A DNA stretch of 5,672 bases from Clostridia bacterium (GTDB lineage Bacteria > Bacillota_A > Clostridia > Oscillospirales > CAG-272): the NCBI GenBank assembly GCA_017457545.1, contig JAFTHF010000298.1, forward strand, positions 1-5,672, written 5' to 3'. Below the pieces are notes generated by a model, which was not told the DNA's origin, made no database searches, and was given only the letters and a program-made list of their open reading frames with translations. The translations under genes were made by a program, and so were the position numbers. Shown piece by piece: positions 1-4,953 of the stretch (position 1 is its first letter; the number at the start of each line of letters is the position of its first letter).

Positions 1-41
1 AGCACCTGACCAAAATCAAAAATTACATTTTTAATACTCAT
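1..41 (-). CDS. HAD-superfamily hydrolase, N-terminal fragment (runs off the left edge)
   Basis: Only the first 13 codons and part of the 14th are present. They read MSIKNVIFDFGQVL, with the last residue's codon cut by the edge (CTN, so Leu). This is the opening beta-strand and motif I of HAD-superfamily hydrolases, with the nucleophilic Asp at residue 9. The residue two places later, usually a second Asp in phosphatases (DxD), is Gly here. That DxG form is common in the HAD-IA branch, for example in YihX-like sugar-phosphate phosphatases. The ATG is supported by a GAGGT Shine-Dalgarno at 46-50, which overlaps the TGA stop of the preceding gene, so translation is probably coupled. It is the fourth gene of the leftward operon. 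Substrate cannot be inferred from 14 residues. Family confidence is good, specific function unknown. Confidence 0.75.
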   Translation of the reverse strand, partial: MSIKNVIFDFGQV

Positions 42-48
42 TTTTACC

Positions 49-1068
49 TCATAGTTTCTTTTCTATTAAATACATAAACATTTCTGCTGCGTGCCAGGAA
101 TGAGGAGTTCCGCACTTGTTTTTTGCGTATTCCTCACTGAGAGGAGCAATATCGGGAGAATTATCCTCAGAGGCACAGATTTCCCAGCTCATAGGATATT
201 TGATTTCAAGCAAGCCTTCGTCAATGGGCTCATTATTGAAATGACGTACTGCCCACCAAAGATAGGGATACCACTCATCATATCTGTTCTCAAATGGAGC
301 TTCGGTTTCCACCTCTGATTTATCCATCCAGAACATTCTTGCATAGCTGTCAAATTCTTTTGGAATCTTAATAAAGTCCGTATCAATATCAAGCTTGGAA
401 AGACCGTATTTCAGCCACAGGGTAGAGTATATTTCGTGGTGATTGTAATCTGTAATGCCTGTAAGACAGCCATTAACCATAATTCTCTTCGCTTCCTCAA
501 CCAAGGATTTAACAACAGGGTCATTCTTATCCTTGAAGAAGGAGAGAATAAATGCAAGCTGACCAAGATTGTCGGGCTCACAGTTGCCCTTGTTGTTTCT
601 GTCGTAAAGGTCGGTAACTGAGGTTGCCCAGGGCTTAAGTAAATCTATATTACCTGTCTTTTCAAGAACAAGTGCCATCATAGCGCCGTCTCTGTACCAG
701 GGCTTGTGGTAAACATAGAAGTTAGGCACGGGAAGAATACCGTAAAAGCTTATAAGAATCTCGTGGTGGAGTATTCTTAGCTGCTTATCATACTTGTATT
801 CCTTAAAATCAGGTAAATTAAGCTTGGATTCTGCTATACAGGTGTCATTTACGTACACTCCCTCGGAGTTTTCGTATATCTGAACGGTAGAGCCGTCATC
901 AAGAGTAAGTACAACCCTGTACTCGTCAAAATAGAAGTCTTCTTTTGCTACATTCCAGCTGTAAAGCACGGAATTTTCCATAACGGTAGTTAATTTTCCG
1001 TCCTTATACACCATTTTCTCTCTATGACCCATCCCAAAGTGGTAAAATTGCTTTTCAGGTTTAATCAT
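49..1068 (-). CDS. six-hairpin-glycosidase-like protein of unknown specificity
   Basis: This is a complete 339-residue protein with no signal peptide or membrane segment, so it is probably cytoplasmic. Residues 1-95 look beta-rich and form a separate N-terminal part. Residues 95-339 are rich in aromatic residues and look helical, with sequence features reminiscent of (alpha/alpha)6-barrel carbohydrate enzymes: HKPWYRDGAMMA at 121-132, NCEPDNLGQ at 162-170, a W-rich YDEWYPYLWW at 263-272, and GTPHSWHAAEMFMYLI near the C-terminus (320-335). Acidic residues in the RDG and CEPDN motifs are candidates for the active site, but I cannot assign a general acid or base. I do not recognise a characterised family, and a non-catalytic or phosphorolytic role is possible. 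The ATG at 1068-1066 follows an AAGGT at 1077-1081 by 8 bases, and that site overlaps the stop of the PII-like gene. Third gene of the leftward operon. Confidence 0.6.
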   Translation of the reverse strand: MIKPEKQFYHFGMGHREKMVYKDGKLTTVMENSVLYSWNVAKEDFYFDEYRVVLTLDDGSTVQIYENSEGVYVNDTCIAESKLNLPDFKEYKYDKQLRILHHEILISFYGILPVPNFYVYHKPWYRDGAMMALVLEKTGNIDLLKPWATSVTDLYDRNNKGNCEPDNLGQLAFILSFFKDKNDPVVKSLVEEAKRIMVNGCLTGITDYNHHEIYSTLWLKYGLSKLDIDTDFIKIPKEFDSYARMFWMDKSEVETEAPFENRYDEWYPYLWWAVRHFNNEPIDEGLLEIKYPMSWEICASEDNSPDIAPLSEEYAKNKCGTPHSWHAAEMFMYLIEKKL

Positions 1069-1079
1069 CGGCTTTTACC

Positions 1080-1760
1080 TTATTTCTCAAATATTTTAAG
1101 TCCGGCTGTGTCGGATACGGGGAGAGAGAATACAATTGTATGTGCATCTGTGTGAGGACCTGCACCGTCAACAATTGCACTCATAATGTTTTTCTTGTTT
1201 TCAGAGGAGGAAACAATATAGATCATTTCCTTTTCATCGGCAAGTGTAAGGCCAAAGAACTTTGCATACTTGGCGCCTGTGCCCTTAGCGTGAACAACAG
1301 TTCCGCCGGCAGCGCCTGCCTGTCTTGCAGCCTCCATAACCTTTTCTGTATATCCGTTTTCGCAAATAGCGATTATAAGCTCAGTTTGACACTGTGTCAT
1401 ATCTTTAACCTCGTTTTCTGTTTCATCATTCTGGTGGCGATCCGCAAATGCCTCAAGGGCACGCTTGCCTGCAATGCTTGTTAAGGGAATGCTGACAGCA
1501 ATTCCACGGTTAGGCAAATCAATTGCCATCTCCTTTGTCAGCCCCTTAAGAAGCTCATTCTTTTTATTTTCGGTAACGACAGAGTAGTGTGCGGTTTTTA
1601 AGCTTTCCTCAACTCCGAAGAGGTCGAGTATATGCTTTTTTGCAGTACCGTGACAGGGTGTGCTGTAAACAATGGGAATTTCCTTAAGCTTGAAAAATTC
1701 TTCGAATTCCTTTTCGTCCTCACGGTTTGTAATTGTTAAGAATAAGTACATTTTTTGCAT
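1080..1760 (-). CDS. tandem two-domain PII-like (GlnB-superfamily) signalling protein
   Basis: The protein is 226 residues, about twice the 100-112 of a normal PII subunit, and is two PII-like ferredoxin-fold units in tandem. The C-terminal unit (about 126-223) is the better preserved: ELIIAICENGYTEKVMEAA as strand 1 and helix 1, AGGTVVHAKGTG at 151-162 where PII proteins start the T-loop, EKEMIYIVSSSENKKNIMSAI at 176-196, and HTIVFSLPVSDTAGL at 207-221. The N-terminal unit (about 4-100) repeats the order with STPCHGTAKKHILDLFG, ENKKNELLKGL and IAVSIPLTSIAG. A charged linker (about 104-125) joins them. Classical PII proteins are trimers that bind ATP/ADP and 2-oxoglutarate and act on transporters or enzymes. 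The canonical uridylylated-Tyr T-loop is not evident here. It starts 12 bases after the DUF1538 gene, so that membrane protein is its likely partner (inference). Start chosen because a perfect AAGGAGGT lies 6 bases upstream. An ATG at codon 4 is the alternative. Confidence 0.85.
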   Translation of the reverse strand: MQKMYLFLTITNREDEKEFEEFFKLKEIPIVYSTPCHGTAKKHILDLFGVEESLKTAHYSVVTENKKNELLKGLTKEMAIDLPNRGIAVSIPLTSIAGKRALEAFADRHQNDETENEVKDMTQCQTELIIAICENGYTEKVMEAARQAGAAGGTVVHAKGTGAKYAKFFGLTLADEKEMIYIVSSSENKKNIMSAIVDGAGPHTDAHTIVFSLPVSDTAGLKIFEK

Positions 1761-1766
1761 ATGCTC

Positions 1767-1774
1767 ACCTCCTT
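1767..1774 (-). promoter_or_regulatory. ribosome binding site of the PII-like gene
   Basis: Read on the minus strand this is AAGGAGGT, a near-perfect anti-16S match, 6 bases before ATG at 1760-1758. Its first two bases are the last two of the TAA stop of the DUF1538 gene, so terminating ribosomes can reinitiate directly. It is the strongest ribosome binding site in the leftward operon, and it favours ample PII-like protein relative to the membrane protein (inference). Confidence 0.85.
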
Positions 1775-3377
1775 AGAAGTCAATAATTTCATTATCAATA
1801 TAGTTGGCAGATGTGGTAGTAAATTCCATGGTGCTTTCCATAGAATCGTCCACAGGAGTGTCGATAATCTCTGCGGATTCTTCCATTTTCATAGCCTCAG
1901 CAGCTTCAGCCTTCTTAAGCTTGATCTTGTAAATAACACCAAGAATCTGAATAGCGATAAGAGGTGTCATAGCTACCATAGCTACAGTACCGAATGCGTC
2001 GGTAACCACGTTATTTCCCATAGCGGTACAAATGCCTATCGAGAAGGGAAGAAGGAAGCAGGCAGTCATAGGACCGGATGCAACTCCACCGGAGTCAAAG
2101 GCTATAGATGTAAAGATATCGGGAACAAAAAATGTAAGAACAAATGCGATTATATATCCGATAAGCAAGGGATACATTATGGAAATACCGGTAAGCGCTC
2201 TTAAAATTGCAATGCCAACAGAAATTGCAACACCGATTTCAAGTGCAAAGCCAAGAGCCTTTTTGGGAATAGCGCCTGAGGTTACGTCCTCAACCTGCTT
2301 TTGAAGAATCTGTACAGCAGGCTCAGCAGCCACAATAAAGAAGCCGATTAGCATACCGATGGGAATTGCCACAAAGGCATAACTCGAGCCACCTAAGTAT
2401 TCACCGATAAGATAGCCTGCGGGCATAAAGCCTACATTTGCGCCTGTAAGGAAAAGGACAAGGCCGAAATATGTATAAAGGACACCGATAAGAATTTTTG
2501 CGATCTTACTCTTTGAAAGAGGCTTCGTAAATGCCTGATATACAAGGAAGAATGCAACTATGGGAAGAAGCGCCTTTGCGATTTCAAGGAAATATGTGGG
2601 GAAGGATTTTATATAGCTTAAGCCAAACTCACGTGAGTTTTCAAACTTAAGAATTTCAAACAGCTCACCGCTGCTGCCCTCGCTGCCGCAGATAAGACCG
2701 AGGATAAGAACAGCTGCAATAGGACCGACAGAGCAAAGGGCAACAAGACCGAAGGAGTCGCCACTACCCTTGGAGTCGTATCTGATTGATGATACACCAA
2801 CACCAAGCGCCATAATAAAGGGAACGGTCATAGGACCTGTTGTAACTCCGCCTGCGTCAAAGGCGATAGCCCAGAAATCGGGGCTTACGCAGAATGCAAG
2901 TCCGAATACGATAACATAGAAGAACATAAGTAAATATTTAAGCTTGATACCGAAGATTATACGGAGCATTGCAATTATAAGGAATACACCCACACCGCCG
3001 GAAACGCTGAGAATCAAGGCAAAGGAGGGAATAGAGGGGGCATACTTTGCAAGTATCTGAAGGTCAGGCTCTGACATTGTAATCATAGCACCCACAATAA
3101 AGGAAAGGATCACAATAAGCCAGATCTTTTTTGATTTTGTCATTTGTGCGCCAACATATTCACCCATAGGTGTCATAGAAATCTCTGCACCCAGCGAAAA
3201 CAGTGCCATACCGACAATAATCATAACTGCGCCGAAAATAAAGGATGTAAAACTTGATACATCAATAGGCGCTATAGTAAAGCATAGGACTAAGATAATC
3301 AGAGATACGGGCAATACCGAGAAAACAGATTCCTTCAGCATATGCTTAAAGACTGTTTTGTGCTTGTTTTTGAACAT
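1773..3377 (-). CDS. DUF1538 family multi-pass membrane protein, putative transporter
   Basis: The protein is 534 residues and very hydrophobic, with roughly 12-14 membrane segments and an internal duplication of about 250 residues. Matching motifs are GAEISMTPMGEYVG (63-76) and GANVGFMPAGYLIG (312-325), SEPDLQIL (102-109) and AEPAVQIL (351-358), FDAGGVTTGPMT (173-184) and FDSGGVASGPMT (427-438), and GDSFGLVA (206-213) and TDAFGTVA (459-466). This pattern is what I know as DUF1538, a family without a proven function. The duplication with conserved in-membrane Glu-Pro and Asp-Gly-Gly motifs resembles secondary transporters or channels (inference). The C-terminal tail from about 486 is hydrophilic, acidic and Ser/Thr-rich, probably cytosolic. 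First gene of the leftward operon, followed by a PII-like gene. An upstream TTG at 3389 is in frame, but I prefer ATG at 3377-3375 because GGAG sits 6 bases before it and overlaps that TTG. Confidence 0.88.
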   Translation of the reverse strand: MFKNKHKTVFKHMLKESVFSVLPVSLIILVLCFTIAPIDVSSFTSFIFGAVMIIVGMALFSLGAEISMTPMGEYVGAQMTKSKKIWLIVILSFIVGAMITMSEPDLQILAKYAPSIPSFALILSVSGGVGVFLIIAMLRIIFGIKLKYLLMFFYVIVFGLAFCVSPDFWAIAFDAGGVTTGPMTVPFIMALGVGVSSIRYDSKGSGDSFGLVALCSVGPIAAVLILGLICGSEGSSGELFEILKFENSREFGLSYIKSFPTYFLEIAKALLPIVAFFLVYQAFTKPLSKSKIAKILIGVLYTYFGLVLFLTGANVGFMPAGYLIGEYLGGSSYAFVAIPIGMLIGFFIVAAEPAVQILQKQVEDVTSGAIPKKALGFALEIGVAISVGIAILRALTGISIMYPLLIGYIIAFVLTFFVPDIFTSIAFDSGGVASGPMTACFLLPFSIGICTAMGNNVVTDAFGTVAMVAMTPLIAIQILGVIYKIKLKKAEAAEAMKMEESAEIIDTPVDDSMESTMEFTTTSANYIDNEIIDF

Positions 3378-3383
3378 TTTCTT

Positions 3384-3387
3384 CTCC
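3384..3387 (-). promoter_or_regulatory. ribosome binding site that decides the DUF1538 start
   Basis: On the minus strand the sequence reads TTTGGAGAAGAAAATG. The GGAG core lies 6 bases before ATG (3377-3375). The competing in-frame TTG (3389-3387) shares its last base with this core, so it cannot use it as a Shine-Dalgarno. I see no other purine-rich site at a suitable distance upstream of the TTG. The start is therefore ATG at 3377, which makes the protein four residues shorter than the longest open frame. Confidence 0.8.
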
Positions 3388-3399
3388 AAATCTATCTAA

Positions 3400-3410
3400 A
3401 CGTAATACGT
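3400..3410. promoter_or_regulatory. 11-base palindrome ACGTA-A-TACGT in the DUF1538 leader, possible operator
   Basis: A perfect inverted repeat with a single central base lies just downstream of the predicted leftward transcription start (near 3415), at about +6 to +16. That position would suit a repressor site. It is short and is the only copy I noticed, so it could be chance. No regulator gene is visible in the window. Confidence 0.35.
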
Positions 3411-3421
3411 GTTTTTTATTA

Positions 3422-3450
3422 ATTATAACAAATTTTGGGGGTATAATCAA
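3422..3450 (-). promoter_or_regulatory. sigma-A promoter of the DUF1538/PII-like operon
   Basis: On the minus strand there is a -35 TTGATT (3450-3445), a 17-base spacer and a perfect -10 TATAAT (3427-3422), preceded by TGT, giving an extended -10 (TGnTATAAT). The -35 matches TTGACA at four of six positions. Transcription would start near 3415, leaving a leader of about 38 bases before the DUF1538 ATG. It is back-to-back with the rightward promoter, with 48 bases between the two -35 boxes. Confidence 0.8.
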
Positions 3451-3467
3451 CCTTAAAATGTGAAATC

Positions 3468-3480
3468 ATTAAAATTTAAT
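3468..3480. promoter_or_regulatory. 13-base palindrome at the centre of the divergent control region
   Basis: ATTAAA-A-TTTAAT is a perfect inverted repeat centred on base 3474, midway between the two -35 boxes (3450 and 3499). It could be a binding site for a regulator serving both operons, or simply paired AT-rich UP elements contacted by the RNA polymerase alpha subunit. AT-rich palindromes arise easily by chance, so confidence is limited. Confidence 0.4.
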
Positions 3481-3498
3481 CAACTGTAGTCCATATGC

Positions 3499-3527
3499 TT
3501 GACACTACGCGCGTTTTTTGTTATAAT
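3499..3527 (+). promoter_or_regulatory. consensus sigma-A promoter of the citrate synthase/aconitase operon
   Basis: A perfect -35 TTGACA (3499-3504), a 17-base spacer (3505-3521) and a perfect -10 TATAAT (3522-3527), with an extended TGn motif directly before the -10. Transcription should start near 3534, giving a leader of about 32 bases with no room for a riboswitch or attenuator. So perfect a promoter is usually strong, and any control would most likely be by a DNA-binding repressor. The spacer contains the 8-base palindrome ACGCGCGT at 3507-3514. Confidence 0.9.
3507..3514. promoter_or_regulatory. 8-base palindrome ACGCGCGT inside the promoter spacer, possible operator
   Basis: A GC-rich self-complementary octamer stands out in an otherwise AT-rich intergenic region and lies between the -35 and -10 boxes of the rightward promoter, a classic place for a repressor. 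The motif is short, no second copy is seen and the protein that would bind is unknown. Confidence 0.25.
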
Positions 3528-3554
3528 TAAATAATAGAGAAATAGTGTTTTTCC

Positions 3555-3559
3555 GAGGT
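3555..3559 (+). promoter_or_regulatory. ribosome binding site of the citrate synthase-like gene
   Basis: GAGGT lies 7 bases before ATG at 3567-3569. It supports that start and leaves only about 20 bases of leader upstream of the site. Confidence 0.8.
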
Positions 3560-3566
3560 AACGCAT

Positions 3567-4943
3567 ATGTTAGAGATTTCAAAAAAGACCAACCTGCTTG
3601 AGCAGGATACATATAAATATCAGCTTCAGGATATTCCCGATCCTAATTTATACAGGGATATTTACAGCTATGAGGACGTACCGAGAATCCCCTTTAACCA
3701 CAGACGTGTTCCTATCAATATGCCTAGGGAAATCTGGATTACCGATACAACCTTCCGTGACGGACAGCAGTCTATGGAGCCTTATACTGTTGAGCAGATA
3801 GTTGAGCTTTATAAGCTTCTTTCCCGTCTTGGCGGACCTAAGGGTATTATCCGTCAGACCGAATTCTTTGTTTACAGCAAAAAGGACAGAGAGGCAATTG
3901 CAAGATGTCAGGATTTAGGGCTTAAGTTCCCTGAAATCACCACCTGGATAAGAGCAAACAAGGAGGACTTTAAGCTTGTTCACGACCTTGGTATTGCGGA
4001 AACAGGCATACTTGTAAGCTCCTCCGACTATCATATTTTCAAGAAGCTTAAGATGAGCCGTGCAGAGGCTATGAAAACATACCTTTCTGCAGTTTATGAT
4101 GCATTTGAGGCAGGTATCCGTCCAAGATGTCATCTTGAGGATATCACAAGGGCAGACTTTTACGGCTTTGTAGTTCCCTTTGTAAACGAGCTTGAAAAAA
4201 TGGCAGAGGATGCAAAGATCCCGGTTAAGATAAGAGCTTGTGATACAATGGGCTACGGTGTTCCTTATCCCGAGGTTGCGCTTCCACGAAGCGTGCCGGG
4301 TATCATCTACGGCTTACAGCAGTATTCCGACGTCCCCAGTGAGCTTCTCGAGTGGCACGGTCATAATGACTTTTATAAGGCAGTAACAAATGCAGGCGCA
4401 GCATGGCTTTACGGCGCATCGGCAGTAAACTGCTCACTTCTCGGTATAGGCGAGAGAACAGGTAATATTCCTCTTGAGGCTATGGTATTTGAGTATGCCG
4501 GCTTTAAGGGCACCTTTGACGGAATGGATCCTACTGCTATTACCGATATAGCAGATTATTTCCACAACGAAATGGGATACAGAATCCCACCGATGACTCC
4601 CTTTGTAGGCAGCAACTTTAACGTTACCCGTGCAGGTATCCACGCTGACGGACTTATGAAGGATGAGGAAATTTACAATATTTTTGATACAAAGAAAATT
4701 CTTAACCGTTCTGCAGGCGTTCTTATCACAAAGACATCCGGCCTTGCTGGAATTGCATACTGGATCAACGAGCATTATCGCCTTAAGGGAGATAAGACTG
4801 TTGATAAGCGCAGTCCTCTTGTTATTGCCATTAAGGAATGGGTAGACGAGCAGTACGAGGCAGGAGAAAGACAGAACTTCGTTTCTGACGGTGAGCTTGA
4901 ATTTCTTGTTGAAAAATTTAACAGAGAGGGCTCATTAAGATAA
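3567..4943 (+). CDS. DRE-TIM metallolyase, probable Re-citrate synthase
   Basis: This complete 458-residue protein would condense oxaloacetate and acetyl-CoA to citrate with Re-face stereochemistry, using a divalent metal in the cytoplasm. It has the signature of the isopropylmalate/homocitrate synthase superfamily: DTTFRDGQQS at 60-69 (Arg64, metal-binding Asp65), HLEDITRAD at 189-197, the HxH metal ligands in WHGHNDF (His264, His266), GIGERTGN at 293-300, and AGIHADG at 356-362 carrying the likely catalytic His359. About 55 residues precede the DTTxRDG motif, far more than in ordinary 2-isopropylmalate synthase, and I see no typical LeuA C-terminal regulatory domain. The aconitase gene 10 bases downstream argues for citrate rather than isopropylmalate as product. 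Automatic annotation often calls such proteins 2-isopropylmalate synthase. Homocitrate synthase is another alternative. Family certainty is very high, the citrate assignment is inference from context and motif style. Confidence 0.82.
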   Translation: MLEISKKTNLLEQDTYKYQLQDIPDPNLYRDIYSYEDVPRIPFNHRRVPINMPREIWITDTTFRDGQQSMEPYTVEQIVELYKLLSRLGGPKGIIRQTEFFVYSKKDREAIARCQDLGLKFPEITTWIRANKEDFKLVHDLGIAETGILVSSSDYHIFKKLKMSRAEAMKTYLSAVYDAFEAGIRPRCHLEDITRADFYGFVVPFVNELEKMAEDAKIPVKIRACDTMGYGVPYPEVALPRSVPGIIYGLQQYSDVPSELLEWHGHNDFYKAVTNAGAAWLYGASAVNCSLLGIGERTGNIPLEAMVFEYAGFKGTFDGMDPTAITDIADYFHNEMGYRIPPMTPFVGSNFNVTRAGIHADGLMKDEEIYNIFDTKKILNRSAGVLITKTSGLAGIAYWINEHYRLKGDKTVDKRSPLVIAIKEWVDEQYEAGERQNFVSDGELEFLVEKFNREGSLR

Positions 4944-4948
4944 GGAGG
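4943..4948 (+). promoter_or_regulatory. ribosome binding site of the aconitase gene
   Basis: AGGAGG begins at the last base of the preceding TAA stop and lies 5 bases before ATG at 4954-4956. The overlap of stop and site implies cotranscription and likely translational coupling with the citrate synthase-like gene. Confidence 0.85.
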
Positions 4949-4953
4949 CAAAA

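Larger units (their letters stand above)
3419..3530. repeat. inverted pair of identical 14-base -10 regions
   Basis: The sequence TTTGTTATAATTAA occurs on the plus strand at 3517-3530 and on the minus strand at 3432-3419. Each copy carries the extended -10 of its own promoter. Because both promoters also have 17-base spacers, the whole interval is symmetric about 3474.5. Part of the identity is expected from shared consensus promoter sequence, but the flanking TTTGT and TAA go beyond the -10 hexamer. Confidence 0.7.

Noticed and set aside
1140..1484. 114-codon open frame on the plus strand opposite the PII-like gene
   Set aside because: It is a shadow of a clear PII-family gene. The product is Cys-rich and matches nothing I recognise.
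1761..1772. Terminator between the DUF1538 and PII-like genes
   Set aside because: The 12-base gap holds only the ribosome binding site, with no hairpin or T-run. The genes are cotranscribed.
1755..2204. 149-codon open frame on the plus strand, antisense to the end of the DUF1538 gene
   Set aside because: It lies wholly opposite the well-supported DUF1538 coding region, its translation is low-complexity and rich in Cys, His, Ser and Lys, and it shows no recognisable domain. Its ATG arises from the complement of the PII-like gene's start area.
2032..2304. 90-codon plus-strand frame inside the DUF1538 gene
   Set aside because: It is the complement of the second DUF1538 repeat and has no independent support.
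3442..3447. Additional TATAAT on the plus strand
   Set aside because: It overlaps the -35 area of the leftward promoter on the other strand and has no acceptable -35 about 17 bases upstream (TTAATT). The perfect promoter at 3499-3527 explains rightward expression.
3534..3566. Riboswitch or attenuator in the citrate synthase-operon leader
   Set aside because: The predicted leader is only about 32 bases and shows no stable hairpin or terminator-like U-run structure.
4434..4775. 113-codon open frame on the minus strand opposite the citrate synthase-like gene
   Set aside because: It overlaps conserved catalytic motifs of the sense gene, has a random-looking Cys/Ser/Lys composition, and I recognise no domain in it.
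3567..4943. Simple assignment as 2-isopropylmalate synthase (leuA)
   Set aside because: The long N-terminal extension, the lack of an obvious LeuA regulatory domain and the directly downstream aconitase favour Re-citrate synthase. It remains an alternative, not excluded.
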